Origin: Nitrosospira sp. Is2
GTDB taxonomy: Bacteria > Pseudomonadota > Gammaproteobacteria > Burkholderiales > Nitrosomonadaceae
DNA: 64,000 bases
NCBI RefSeq assembly: GCF_033095785.1
Contig: NZ_CP137134.1
Span: 1,550,001-1,614,000, forward strand
Reading direction: 5' to 3'
Below are positions 46,473 to 55,159 of this stretch, in pieces. Each line of letters opens with the position of its first letter. Position 1 is the stretch's first letter. Made by a program: the position numbers and the translations under genes. The notes under the pieces were generated by a model. That model was not told the DNA's origin. It did not search any database and saw only the letters and a program-made list of their open reading frames with translations.

Positions 46473-47774
46473 CTAGTTATGCGGCTTTCGCAAGGGTCCC
46501 CATGCCGGCTCTCTTATATCTCCAGCTTGCGTTGAAAGCTGTTGTCTTGTTTTGCCATCGCTGGAAACCGCGGATAATATACCACGGCCCTTTATTTCAG
46601 TTGCATACAGTACGATCCTGCCGTTGGGAGCAAAGCTTGGAGATTCGTCAAATTGTGAATCTGTAAGCAATTGCACCTGGCGGGTAGCCAGATCCTGTAT
46701 CGCGACATTGTATCTGTCGCCGCTGCGATGGATAAACGTAAAGCTTCTTCCGTCAGGGCTGTAATGGGGACTGACGTTATAACTGCCCTCGAACGTAAGG
46801 CGTTCCGCTGACCTGGATGTGCCTTCAGTTACGGGCATGCGATAGATCTGTGGGCTGCCCCCGCGGTCGGAGGTAAAAATGATATAACGGCCGTCGGGAG
46901 AAAAACTTGGCTCGGTATCGATACCGGAACTTTGGCTCAGGCGCTGCAATCCCCCACCATCAACGTTAACCAGAAAAATCTGCGACCCCCCCATCAGTGA
47001 TAACACCACGGCGAGCTTGGTGCCATCGGGCGACCATGCGGGGGCGCTGTTGCTGCCCCTGTAATTGGCGACCGCCTTGCGCGCGCGCGTTGCGAGGGTT
47101 TGCACGTATACCACCGGTTTCTTGTTTTCGAACGACACATAGGCCAACCGGGTGCCGTCCGGCGACCAGGAGGGGGATATTATCGGCTCGGTATATTCAA
47201 TCACAGACTGGGCGTTATAGCCGTCCGCGTCCGCCACCTGCAACGAATATTTCTTTCCCTGCTTCACCACAAATGCAATACGCGTGCTGAACACGCCGGG
47301 GTCACCGGTCAGTTTTTCGTAAATCAAATCGGCTATGCGATGCGCGGCGGCGCGCAACTGTTCCGGGGCCACGGTCTCCGCATAGCTCGCCAGTTGCACC
47401 TGCTTGGCAACGTCCAGTAACTGGACCCTGATCGAGACTTGCCCCCCCGCCAGGGTGGTTGTGCTGCCAATAACCAGGGCCCCGGCGCCCCGGTTGATCC
47501 AGTCCGGATAACTCACCTCGACCGGTTCATGCGGCCTGAGACCACCCGGCTCAACCAGCTTGAATAATCCGCTGCGTTGCAAATCTGCCGCCACCACAGG
47601 GGTGATACCCTGCCGGAGTTTTTCTTCGGCGGCAAAGGGAACGATGGCGATTGGAATTTGAGTTGCTCCGCCGCCAAAAATCTCGATGTTGAGCGTGGCT
47701 TGAGCGGTTGCACCCGCCAACCACAGGAAAAGGACAGCGGCATAGCTTAAAAATCTGCGCAGGCGAATTTGCAT
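46473..47774 (-). CDS. tolB: Tol-Pal system beta-propeller protein TolB
   Basis: 433 residues with signal peptide (VLFLWLAGATAQATLN), an N-terminal domain that contacts Pal and TolA, and a six-bladed propeller with recurring WSPDGTRLAYVS, WSPDGTKLAVVL, FSPDGRYIIFTSDRGG and YSPDGRSFTFIH blades. Periplasmic. Full length; in the usual order between tolA and pal. Confidence 0.96.
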   Translation of the reverse strand: MQIRLRRFLSYAAVLFLWLAGATAQATLNIEIFGGGATQIPIAIVPFAAEEKLRQGITPVVAADLQRSGLFKLVEPGGLRPHEPVEVSYPDWINRGAGALVIGSTTTLAGGQVSIRVQLLDVAKQVQLASYAETVAPEQLRAAAHRIADLIYEKLTGDPGVFSTRIAFVVKQGKKYSLQVADADGYNAQSVIEYTEPIISPSWSPDGTRLAYVSFENKKPVVYVQTLATRARKAVANYRGSNSAPAWSPDGTKLAVVLSLMGGSQIFLVNVDGGGLQRLSQSSGIDTEPSFSPDGRYIIFTSDRGGSPQIYRMPVTEGTSRSAERLTFEGSYNVSPHYSPDGRSFTFIHRSGDRYNVAIQDLATRQVQLLTDSQFDESPSFAPNGRIVLYATEIKGRGILSAVSSDGKTRQQLSTQAGDIREPAWGPLRKPHN

Positions 47775-47820
47775 CGATATGACCTTCAGGGAATTCGCGG
47801 GAGGACGTAAATTATACCAG

Positions 47821-48675
47821 TCATTCGTGGTAATGCACCTTGACGTTCAAATTGCGGAATTTGGAGAAGAGCGCGGGATCGCGCGGCAGCGGAAGTGGTT
47901 TGGACATGAAAATGCCGCGCTCCACGGCGCTGTCGAAGGCGGGATATCCGCTTGTCCTGCGCATTTTGACGTCAAGAATATCGCCCCCGGGAAGCAACGT
48001 AACGTCGAACTCCACGGCAGGGTTTCCCGGCAAATCGGGCGGCATGACGATGTTCCGTCTGATCTTTGCCATGATTTTGGCTTTGTACTCCGCCATCTCG
48101 TCCGCCAAACGCGACTGTGCCGCCGCCAGTTGCTGAAGCTTGTCGTTTGCTTCCTGCTCCCGTTGAAGCCGCTCGACCTCCGCGGCGATTCTTGTTTTCT
48201 GCTCTTTCTCCTTCTGCTCCTTCTCCCTCTCCTTCTGCTCTTTCTCTTTAAGTTCTTTCGCCTTTTCCTTCTCCGCCTGCTCCTTTAGCTCCTTCTGCTC
48301 TTTCTTGGACTGTTGCTTCTGCTCCACCGGTTTTTTCTCCGGTTTGGGTTTTTCAATTTTTTCCTTGATAGCAATATCCGGCTTTGCCGGAGGCGGAACC
48401 TCGGGCTTCGGTGGAGGCGGGAACGGCTTGGCTTCCTGAGGCGGTGGCGGCGACGGCGGGGGCGGCGGTGCTTTTACCTCCGGCTGAACGGGCAACGGGG
48501 GGGGCGGCAGGCTGCTCCACAACTCCACCGCCATGCCTTCCGGCGGAAATGTTTTCCAATTAAGGCCGAAAATCATGAACGCAAAAAAAACGATATGTAC
48601 GAGTACTGCCAGCACGCCCGCTCGCAACCGTCCCGGCTCAAGATGCGTTGAATTGCGCAATGCGATGCCTGTCAC
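47821..48675 (-). CDS. tolA: TolA
   Basis: 284 residues. One N-terminal membrane helix (VLAVLVHIVFFAFMIFGLNW), a proline-rich linker (residues about 55-90), a long K/E/Q-rich alpha-helical segment that spans the periplasm (about 90-180), and a TonB-like C-terminal domain (VEFDVTLLPGGDILDVKMRR). It transmits energy from TolQR to Pal. The biased coding makes a long pyrimidine-rich run on the plus strand near 48190-48330. Helical segment shorter than in E. coli. Confidence 0.92.
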   Translation of the reverse strand: MTGIALRNSTHLEPGRLRAGVLAVLVHIVFFAFMIFGLNWKTFPPEGMAVELWSSLPPPPLPVQPEVKAPPPPPSPPPPQEAKPFPPPPKPEVPPPAKPDIAIKEKIEKPKPEKKPVEQKQQSKKEQKELKEQAEKEKAKELKEKEQKEREKEQKEKEQKTRIAAEVERLQREQEANDKLQQLAAAQSRLADEMAEYKAKIMAKIRRNIVMPPDLPGNPAVEFDVTLLPGGDILDVKMRRTSGYPAFDSAVERGIFMSKPLPLPRDPALFSKFRNLNVKVHYHE

Positions 48676-48685
48676 GTCGGACCGT

Positions 48686-49102
48686 TCATTTCGGTCTGGC
48701 CAGCAGCCCCACCTTCTTCACCTGCTGCTGTTGCAGAATATCCATTACATTTATCACTTCTTCATAACGGACACTTTTATCCCCGGCAATTACCACCGGC
48801 TGCTCGGTGTTTACAGCCTGTTTCCGTTTGATGGCCTCGACCAGTTCATCCCGGCTGATTTTTCGCTCACCCCCGGCCACGGACCGGTCATGGAGTCTCA
48901 AACTGCCGTCCGCCTTGACGATGACTTCGAGCGGCGCGACGGGTGGCGCCAGAGATTTTCCGATCTGAGGCAATTCGATCTCGCCGGGGGTGATCAACGG
49001 CGCGGTAATCATGAAAATTATCAGCAGCACGAGCATTACGTCGATGTACGGAACGACGTTTATCTCGTTCATCAGGCGGCGTCTGCTGCGGCGCTCAGTC
49101 AT
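48686..49102 (-). CDS. tolR: TolR
   Basis: 138 residues, ExbD/TolR family. The membrane helix VPYIDVMLVLLIIFMITAPL carries the proton-path aspartate. The periplasmic domain follows (GEIELPQIGKSLAPPVAPLE). Works with TolQ as the proton-driven motor. The gap to tolA is 10 bp and to tolQ 24 bp. Confidence 0.96.
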   Translation of the reverse strand: MTERRSRRRLMNEINVVPYIDVMLVLLIIFMITAPLITPGEIELPQIGKSLAPPVAPLEVIVKADGSLRLHDRSVAGGERKISRDELVEAIKRKQAVNTEQPVVIAGDKSVRYEEVINVMDILQQQQVKKVGLLARPK

Positions 49103-49126
49103 TGCATTTGCCCCATGGCATCATCT

Positions 49127-49813
49127 TCATCCGGACGCTTGCCGCTGCAATACATTAGACAATTCTTCCATGAAACTCTCAAAACGGGTCGCGAGTCGAT
49201 CTATGTTACTGGCGTAGCGGTTATAGGCGATCACCGCAGGAATGGCAGAAAACAATCCCATGGCAGTCGCGATCAGTGCCTCCGCTATGCCCGGCGCCAC
49301 ATGAGCGATAGTGGCTTGCGCAACGTTGGACAATCCACGGAAAGAATTCATAATCCCCCATACCGTACCGAACAGGCCGACGTACGGGCTCACCGAGCCC
49401 ACCGTTGCCAGAAACGAAAGATGGGACTCCAGGCTGTCCATTTCGCGCTGGTATGTGGCGCGCATAGCCCGACGCGTTCCGTCCATGACCACGCTGATAT
49501 CCATGCCGGGCTGGCGCTTGTGTTTGATGAACTCGCGGAAACCCGCCTCGAAAATCCGTTCCATGCTGCCGGCGGTATGACGCGAAGCGGCCGCGCTTTG
49601 AAACAGCGCGTTGAGGTCGGGGCCTTTCCAGAAAACATTCTCGAATTCGTCGCTCTGCCGCATCGCCTCACGGATCACGAACAGCTTGCGAAAGATGAAC
49701 CACCACGACAAAAATGAAGCCAGCAGCAGCAAGACCATGACCAGTTGCACCGGCAGGCTGGCGCTGCCAATGAGATGAAATAAGGACATGTCCTGCGTAA
49801 CTGTTGGGCTCAT
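49127..49813 (-). CDS. tolQ: TolQ
   Basis: About 228 residues, MotA/TolQ/ExbB family with three membrane helices (LVMVLLLLASFLSWWFIF, LFGTVWGIMNSFRGL, and GIAEALIATAMGLFSAIPAV). Start at ATG 49813, which overlaps ybgC by four bases; the frame is open further upstream but inside ybgC. Inner-membrane channel of the Tol motor. Confidence 0.95.
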   Translation of the reverse strand: MSPTVTQDMSLFHLIGSASLPVQLVMVLLLLASFLSWWFIFRKLFVIREAMRQSDEFENVFWKGPDLNALFQSAAASRHTAGSMERIFEAGFREFIKHKRQPGMDISVVMDGTRRAMRATYQREMDSLESHLSFLATVGSVSPYVGLFGTVWGIMNSFRGLSNVAQATIAHVAPGIAEALIATAMGLFSAIPAVIAYNRYASNIDRLATRFESFMEELSNVLQRQASG

Positions 49814-50232
49814 GTCCGGGTTCCGAGTTTGTGGCGCAACGGCATGGGCACGCTCACGGGCCTGAGAGTTTCGGCCCCCACGCACACCGCCTGCACGGTA
49901 GCGTTGACCAGCAGCGTTGTCCCACGCAGCACATGCTGCGAAATAGTTATGCGGCTTCTGCCCAAGTCCGCCGCCTGCACGGTCACGTGCAGCAAATCAT
50001 CCAGTAATGCGGGTTTGAAGTATTCAATACTGAGGGAACGAACCATGAAAATCACCTTGTGAACCTGAACCAATGAATTGATATCGAAGCCCAAGTCCCG
50101 CAACCATTCGTAGCGGGCGCGCTCCAGGAAATCGAGATATGTCGAATGATAAACCACTCCGCCTGCGTCGGTATCCTGATAATAGACACGCACGGGCAGA
50201 GCAAAATTTGGATAAGGCGCGGGATTATCCAT
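49810..50232 (-). CDS. ybgC: tol-pal-associated acyl-CoA thioesterase YbgC
   Basis: 140 residues, hotdog fold. YYQDTDAGGVVYHSTYLDF holds the catalytic aspartate and ERARYEWL follows. Cytosolic thioesterase that heads the tol operon in most proteobacteria. Start ATG at 50232 and 4-bp overlap with tolQ. Confidence 0.95.
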   Translation of the reverse strand: MDNPAPYPNFALPVRVYYQDTDAGGVVYHSTYLDFLERARYEWLRDLGFDINSLVQVHKVIFMVRSLSIEYFKPALLDDLLHVTVQAADLGRSRITISQHVLRGTTLLVNATVQAVCVGAETLRPVSVPMPLRHKLGTRT

Positions 50233-50371
50233 CTATCTGAGGTATTGAACTTCTCGTGCAAAATCATCCGCACCGTGCGCGAGGGCATGCCCGAGCACGA
50301 GACTGGCCACAAAACAGATTGTCAGCGCAGGTTTCCTGTCTACCTGCTTGCATTCACTGCAATTTCCCGGG

Positions 50372-51415
50372 CTACTGGCTATCATTCCACAGCTCTCCAC
50401 TCAACCCGTTTTTCGGCAGCGCGATGCCAAAATGCTGATAAGCCGTCTGTGTGGCCATGCGGCCACGAGGGGTACGTTTCATATATCCCTGCTGGATCAG
50501 ATAGGGCTCCAGCACGTCCTCGATCGTGCCACGCTCTTCGCTGATAGCGGCGGCAAGGTTGTCCACCCCTACCGGACCGCCACCGAATTTTTCCATTACC
50601 GCCAGGAGCAGCTTTCTATCCATCACGTCCAGGCCAATGGAATCGACGTCCAGCATGAGCAATGCCGCGTCGGCCACTTGCCGGGTGATGCGACCGTCAG
50701 CCCTGACCTCAGCAAAATCACGCACGCGCCGTAGCAGTCGATTTACGATGCGGGGCGTTCCGCGCGAGCGGCGAGCGATTTCCAGGGCCCCATCCATGGA
50801 CATTTCAGCACCTAACAATGCCGCCGACCGAGCCACGATCTTGGTCAGCTCCTCGACGGTATAAAACTCAAGGCGGGAAATAATCCCAAAACGGTCGCGC
50901 AAGGGATTGGTGAGCATACCCGCGCGGGTGGTAGCGCCGACCAGGGTGAACGGCGGCAGATCGAGCTTGACCGAACGCGCTGCAGGGCCCTCGCCGATCA
51001 TAATATCGAGTTGGTAGTCCTCCAGCGCCGGATAAAGTATCTCCTCCACGATGGGGGAGAGGCGGTGGATTTCATCAATGAACAACACATCGTTGGGTTC
51101 GAGATTGGTCAGCAGGGCGGCGAGGTCGCCGGGACGCTCCAGCACTGGACCTGAAGTATGGCGCAGGCTAACACCCATTTCTCGCGCAATAATGTGGGCG
51201 AGGGTGGTCTTGCCTAAACCGGGCGGACCAAAGAGAAGTACGTGATCGAGCGCTTCCCGACGACGCCGCGCCGCCTCGATGAAAATCTGCAACTGCCCAC
51301 GAATTTTTTCCTGACCGACGTATTCGGCTAAGAGCTTGGGACGCAGCGCTCGCTCAAGCTCCTCTTCCTTGTGAGAAACGGGCGTGGAGTTGATTAATCG
51401 ATCGGTTTCAATCAT
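50372..51415 (-). CDS. ruvB: Holliday junction helicase RuvB
   Basis: 347 residues. AAA+ motor for branch migration. Walker A GPPGLGKTTLAHI, Walker B DVLFIDEIHRLSP, sensor 1 GATTRAGML, sensor 2 GTPRIVNRLLRRVRD, and the winged-helix C-terminus (PYLIQQGYMKRTPRGRMAT). Start ATG 51415. Follows ruvA with a 109-bp gap. Confidence 0.97.
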   Translation of the reverse strand: MIETDRLINSTPVSHKEEELERALRPKLLAEYVGQEKIRGQLQIFIEAARRRREALDHVLLFGPPGLGKTTLAHIIAREMGVSLRHTSGPVLERPGDLAALLTNLEPNDVLFIDEIHRLSPIVEEILYPALEDYQLDIMIGEGPAARSVKLDLPPFTLVGATTRAGMLTNPLRDRFGIISRLEFYTVEELTKIVARSAALLGAEMSMDGALEIARRSRGTPRIVNRLLRRVRDFAEVRADGRITRQVADAALLMLDVDSIGLDVMDRKLLLAVMEKFGGGPVGVDNLAAAISEERGTIEDVLEPYLIQQGYMKRTPRGRMATQTAYQHFGIALPKNGLSGELWNDSQ

Positions 51416-51524
51416 TCAGTGCACATCCGATCCGCACGCCATCGATCGTCCTGATAAAACGGGAACTTGAAGTCGAGCTACCCGCTCGACACTCGGCCTG
51501 GCAATATTGCGCATGTTCCGGCCA

Positions 51525-52118
51525 CTACTTTTCTTTAGAAAGGATTTTCAATGCCTGCCGTATGCCGTCGGTTACCGTCACGTCCGCGGGTAATTGCCTG
51601 ATCGCCCAATTGGCCTCGCGGTCATTATACCCGAGAGACAACAGGGCATTAAGTACGTCGCTGCCGCTTGTCGCCACGCGCACGCCTCCCGCCGCCTCTA
51701 GTGCGCCCTCCATGCCAGAGCCGAGCTTGTCGCGCAACTCCAGCAATAAGCGTTCGGCGGTTTTTTTTCCAATGCCGGGAATTTTAATCAGCCGTCCGCT
51801 ATCCTGCGCAGCTACCGCATGGTGCAGGTCGGCGACGCTCAAGCCGGACAGCAAGGCAAGGGCGGTCCTCGCCCCGACGCCCGAGATTTTCACCAGCTGG
51901 CGAAAAGCCGCCCGTTCCGCCTCAGTAGCGAAGCCAAAAAGCAGATGCACATCTTCACGCACGACAAGATGGGTATGAAGCACGATTTCGGCTCCGACGG
52001 AGGGCAGGTTATAGAATGTGCTCATCGGCACGTCGATCTCATAACCGACCCCACGCACGTCGACCAGCACCAAAGGCGGAATTTTTTCCAAAAGCAGCCC
52101 GGTTATTCTGCCGATCAT
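51525..52118 (-). CDS. ruvA: Holliday junction DNA helicase subunit RuvA
   Basis: About 197 residues from the ATG at 52118 (MIGRITGLLLEKIPP), which overlaps the ruvC stop by four bases. Domains: OB fold, two helix-hairpin-helix motifs (LVKISGVGARTALALL; LIKIPGIGKKTAERLLLELR) and domain III that regulates RuvB (ALLSLGYNDREANWAI). Tetramer that holds four-way junctions. Central gene of ruvCAB. Confidence 0.96.
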   Translation of the reverse strand: MIGRITGLLLEKIPPLVLVDVRGVGYEIDVPMSTFYNLPSVGAEIVLHTHLVVREDVHLLFGFATEAERAAFRQLVKISGVGARTALALLSGLSVADLHHAVAAQDSGRLIKIPGIGKKTAERLLLELRDKLGSGMEGALEAAGGVRVATSGSDVLNALLSLGYNDREANWAIRQLPADVTVTDGIRQALKILSKEK

Positions 52119-52633
52119 ACCAACCGCCCTCGCTTCATGCGATAACCCGCGGTGGATATGCCGCCCAGCCCCAGTCCACCATGGGCGTGGCATATCGCGC
52201 AGGCAAGGGCGTCGGCCGCGTCTGTGCTGGGGCTGCCGTCAAGCTGCAGCAGGCGCTTGACCATTTCCTGAACCTGCTCTTTTTTTGCATGACCCTTGCC
52301 GACCACTGCCTGCTTGACCTGCAACGCAGTATATTCGGCCACAATCAGGTTATTCAGCACCGCGGTGCAGATGGCCGCTCCGCGAGCCTGTCCCAGCATC
52401 AGCGTGGACCTTGGATTGACGTTGACGAATACTTGCTCCACCGCGACTTGATCGGGCCGGTGTTCAGCGATGACCTCATTGAGATGATCCATGATGGACT
52501 TCAGACGCAAAGGCAGTTCACCAACTACTGTCTTGATACATCCGCTGCTGACGTAGGCGAGTTTGCCACCTGTTTTGTCGATGACTCCAAAACCTGTAAT
52601 TCTCAAGCCGGGATCGATCCCAAGGATACGGAT
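52115..52633 (-). CDS. ruvC: crossover junction endodeoxyribonuclease RuvC, apparent AUC start
   Basis: About 172 residues. Resolves Holliday junctions. The N-terminal catalytic aspartate lies in IRILGIDPGLRITGFGVID, the glutamate in VAVEQVFVN, and further acidic residues in DGSPSTDAADALACAICHAH. In this frame no ATG, GTG or TTG precedes that first aspartate: an in-frame TGA lies about 17 codons upstream. The codon where homologues have Met is ATC (52633-52631), and GAGGTG stands seven bases upstream as a proper ribosome-binding site. The next TTG (52606) would delete the catalytic Asp. A CTG (52648) is an alternative. Confidence 0.85.
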   Translation of the reverse strand: MRILGIDPGLRITGFGVIDKTGGKLAYVSSGCIKTVVGELPLRLKSIMDHLNEVIAEHRPDQVAVEQVFVNVNPRSTLMLGQARGAAICTAVLNNLIVAEYTALQVKQAVVGKGHAKKEQVQEMVKRLLQLDGSPSTDAADALACAICHAHGGLGLGGISTAGYRMKRGRLV

Positions 52634-52651
52634 TTTCGGACACCTCAGGTA

Positions 52652-52670
52652 GCGAACCCGCGTTCGCGGG
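52652..52670. repeat. GC-rich dyad between yebC and ruvC
   Basis: GCGAAC-CCGC-GTTCGC (52652-52667) and, overlapping it, CCCGCG-TT-CGCGGG (52657-52670) are both perfect short dyads in the 97-base gap. They are mutually exclusive stems. No T-run follows toward ruvC. Just upstream of the ruvC ribosome-binding site they could fold in the leader. Confidence 0.35.
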
Positions 52671-52730
52671 CACGGACATCAAGTAATAAAAAGACACGCA
52701 TAGATTATTAAGAAGAAATTGGACTGGAAA

Positions 52731-53456
52731 CTATCCATCGATTACCGCAGTCGTGTAAACCTCTTGGACATCGTCGATATTTTCCAGCGCATCGAGCAGT
52801 TTTTGCATTCTCGTCGCATCATCGCCGTCCAAAGCGGTCTCATTGACCGGCTTCATTGTCACTTCAGCCAACTCCGCTTTAAACCCGGCCGCCTCCAGCG
52901 CTTGGCGGATCGGGACAAATTCATACGGCGCGGTCACGACTTCGATACTGCCGTCATCGTGCGTGACGATGTCCTCAGCGCCAGCTTCCAGCGCTATTTC
53001 CATTAGCCTGTCTTCATCGGTGCCGGGCGCAAAAAGAAGTTCTCCGCAGTGCTTGAACAGAAACGCGACGGAGCCATCCGTGCCGAGATTACCACCGTAC
53101 TTGGTAAAAGCATGGCGCACATCCGCAACGGTGCGAACGCGGTTGTCGGTCATGCAATCCACCAATACCGCCGCGCCGGCGGTCCCATAACCTTCGTACC
53201 GAATTTCTTCATAATTCACGCCCTCCAATCCACCGCTGCCACGCTTGATTGCGCGCTCTACGTTGTCCTTTGGCATATTCTGCTCATACGCCTTGTCAAC
53301 TGCCAGGCGTAGCCGCGGGTTACTGTTGGTATCCCCCCCTCCGAGCCTGGCGGCGACGGTAATCTCCTTGATGAGCCGTGTAAAAATCTTGCCGCGCTTG
53401 GCGTCCTGCGCGGCTTTCTTGTGTTTGATGTTAGCCCACTTGCTGTGACCCGCCAT
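52731..53456 (-). CDS. yebC: YebC/PmpR family regulator or translation factor
   Basis: 241 residues, full length. MAGHSKWANIKHKKAAQDAK opening, RGSGGLEGVNYEEIRYEGYG and DNRVRTVADVRHAFTKYGGN are family hallmarks. Long labelled DNA-binding; members of the family also assist ribosomes at stalls. It precedes ruvC in the same order found across proteobacteria. Confidence 0.96.
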   Translation of the reverse strand: MAGHSKWANIKHKKAAQDAKRGKIFTRLIKEITVAARLGGGDTNSNPRLRLAVDKAYEQNMPKDNVERAIKRGSGGLEGVNYEEIRYEGYGTAGAAVLVDCMTDNRVRTVADVRHAFTKYGGNLGTDGSVAFLFKHCGELLFAPGTDEDRLMEIALEAGAEDIVTHDDGSIEVVTAPYEFVPIRQALEAAGFKAELAEVTMKPVNETALDGDDATRMQKLLDALENIDDVQEVYTTAVIDG

Positions 53457-53587
53457 GATAATGTACCTTTTGCCCTCTTGTTGAGTAATGCAATGGTATC
53501 ACCGCGTACCACGAGCATAAAGCTCAGAGCAGGGCATAGTCGCGGATATTGCAACGCTACGCAATGCCTGAAGCAGGAGAGTGGCCG

Positions 53588-54079
53588 TTACAGGGAGGGG
53601 GATGAAAGCCTGGCTTTGGCAGCCGTGAGGCGGCCGTTGTGAACATTGAAGGTGAGGATGAATGAAGCGAGGATTGAGTGCGCCAGCGGAGCCCTGTTCT
53701 GGCCCATTGGGAAGATGGGAAAAGCGATCTCCACCAGGTCAGAATGACGTAACACCCTGGTTACTTTATCTTCACCCGTTACTTGATACTTCGTGCCCGT
53801 ACGTTGTCCGACCCCTGTTACGCTAACGAGATCGACAGACAGGAATACGCTGGGCGGTGTACCAAAGTCGGGATCGGTAACCAGGACACTGGTTATGCGA
53901 GCGCGACCGGAAAGCGCAATGGATTCCAGATCGCCATGTGCGGTCCCAGAAATGGGAATAATGAGATCGGATGTGTCGCGATTTTGCCTGGCGGATGAAT
54001 CGGCCAGAATCGGGGTGCTTGCCAATCCGGTCAGGAGAGTCAAGGATACTACAGCCGATCGCAGGCAATTAATGTTCAT
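53588..54079 (-). CDS. secreted hypothetical protein of the multicopper oxidase operon
   Basis: About 163 residues from the second of two adjacent ATGs, which has AGGAGAG four bases upstream. Signal peptide (LRSAVVSLTLLTGLASTPIL, cut near ADSS). The mature part has no cysteines and looks beta-rich (SIALSGRARITSVLVTD, PPSVFLSVDLVSVTGVG, FILTFNVHNGRLTAAK). I recognise no family. Its start lies inside the end of the SCO/cytochrome c gene, so it is coupled to it and probably serves the same periplasmic process. Confidence 0.7.
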   Translation of the reverse strand: MNINCLRSAVVSLTLLTGLASTPILADSSARQNRDTSDLIIPISGTAHGDLESIALSGRARITSVLVTDPDFGTPPSVFLSVDLVSVTGVGQRTGTKYQVTGEDKVTRVLRHSDLVEIAFPIFPMGQNRAPLAHSILASFILTFNVHNGRLTAAKARLSSPSL

Positions 54080-55127
54080 CATTCTCTCCTCGCTCCGGCC
54101 GGGGCCTCTCAACGCGCGGGGGGCGTTTCAGGGATTTCATCGAGGACGCTGCCGCATTTTCCCTTTCGCCACTTTCGTGAGCGACCGTTTGCGTCTCCAG
54201 GTACTGGATCAGCGTCTCGACATCTCCGTCACCCAGACGCAGGTTCGGCATCCGCACCCCCCTGTACCTGATGAACAGTTCCATGGCGATAGGGTCTTTT
54301 TCCGCCAGCATCTCTTCGGGTGTCTTGATAAAACGGGCGAGCCATGCCCGGTCCCGCACGCGTGCGACGCCAAGCAGATCCGGACCTAAACCGTCGCCCT
54401 GGCCAACAGTGTGGCATGCCGAGCAACGCGTTCGGAAGAGGTAGCTCCCGGCATCCAATCCTTGGATGGGACGTGCTGCACTGTAGCTCTTCCCCGTGCC
54501 TGGCGAGTTGTTCCAGTCGCTCAGAAAAGTACTGATCTTCGTAGCAAGAAACCGCGGATCGTCCACGGCGGAAAGACGCATCCACTGGCCTGTAGACGCT
54601 TCGCCAATCATGAGGCTGGGGAGATGCCCGTCACGGTCCGCGGAATCGTTGATCGACGACAGCCCAAGCTTTTTACTGATAAGCTTGATGTCAGCCTCAT
54701 TGCCGGTAAGGAATAGCCAGCCTGGACCGGCACCGAAGCTGTCCGCGTAAGCCTTGAGCACTTCGGCCGTGTCGTGCTCGGGGTCGATGCTGATTGAGTA
54801 AAAGAAGATATCCGTGCCTACACGGTCACCCAGCAACCGCTTCACCTGACCAAGTCGCGCAGTCTCAAGCGGACACCGATCTTTGCAATTGGTATAGATC
54901 AGGTTTATCACTACCGCTTTGTCCTTGAGGAGATCGTCATAGAAACGGATCACCTCGCCGTTCTGCGTAATCAGCGGAACATTGGGGAAATAATCCTCAC
55001 CCCAACGGCTGCTGGCACCCGCGGTACCGGCAGCCAGAAGGACCGTTCCCGCGCCGAGCCACATTAATCGCCTAAACCTGCCAGATGATGTTTGGCTTCC
55101 CCGGAATCCACATCCGTTTCCATTCAT
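54069..55127 (-). CDS. SCO1/SenC-cytochrome c fusion protein
   Basis: About 352 residues from the ATG at 55127; a GTG at 55163 overlaps the upstream stop by four bases (GTGA) and is also plausible. A signal or anchor segment (RLMWLGAGTVLLAAGTAGAS) is followed by an SCO thioredoxin-like domain with the copper site CKDRC (CX3C) and a downstream histidine (DGHLPSLMIGE), then a mono-heme cytochrome c domain (CSACHTVGQGDGLGPDL, Met ligand in VRMPNLRL). A charged tail ends the protein. It combines copper delivery and electron transfer, matching the multicopper oxidase upstream. Confidence 0.88.
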   Translation of the reverse strand: MNGNGCGFRGSQTSSGRFRRLMWLGAGTVLLAAGTAGASSRWGEDYFPNVPLITQNGEVIRFYDDLLKDKAVVINLIYTNCKDRCPLETARLGQVKRLLGDRVGTDIFFYSISIDPEHDTAEVLKAYADSFGAGPGWLFLTGNEADIKLISKKLGLSSINDSADRDGHLPSLMIGEASTGQWMRLSAVDDPRFLATKISTFLSDWNNSPGTGKSYSAARPIQGLDAGSYLFRTRCSACHTVGQGDGLGPDLLGVARVRDRAWLARFIKTPEEMLAEKDPIAMELFIRYRGVRMPNLRLGDGDVETLIQYLETQTVAHESGERENAAASSMKSLKRPPRVERPRPERGENDEH

Positions 55128-55159
55128 ATGACACCCGACTAGGTGGTTGCCCGGTCCAC

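Noticed and set aside
47779..48288. Leucine/phenylalanine-rich plus-strand reading frame of about 169 codons
   Set aside because: It is the reverse complement of the K/E-rich helical part of tolA; long open frames opposite biased coding are expected.
48533..49717. 394-codon plus-strand reading frame over tolR and tolQ
   Set aside because: It runs antisense to two unmistakable genes, has no recognisable motifs, and owes its length to GC-rich codon bias.
52115..52606. RuvC starting at TTG 52606
   Set aside because: This shorter version lacks GIDPG with the first catalytic aspartate, which is clearly encoded just upstream in the same frame and preceded by a ribosome-binding site.
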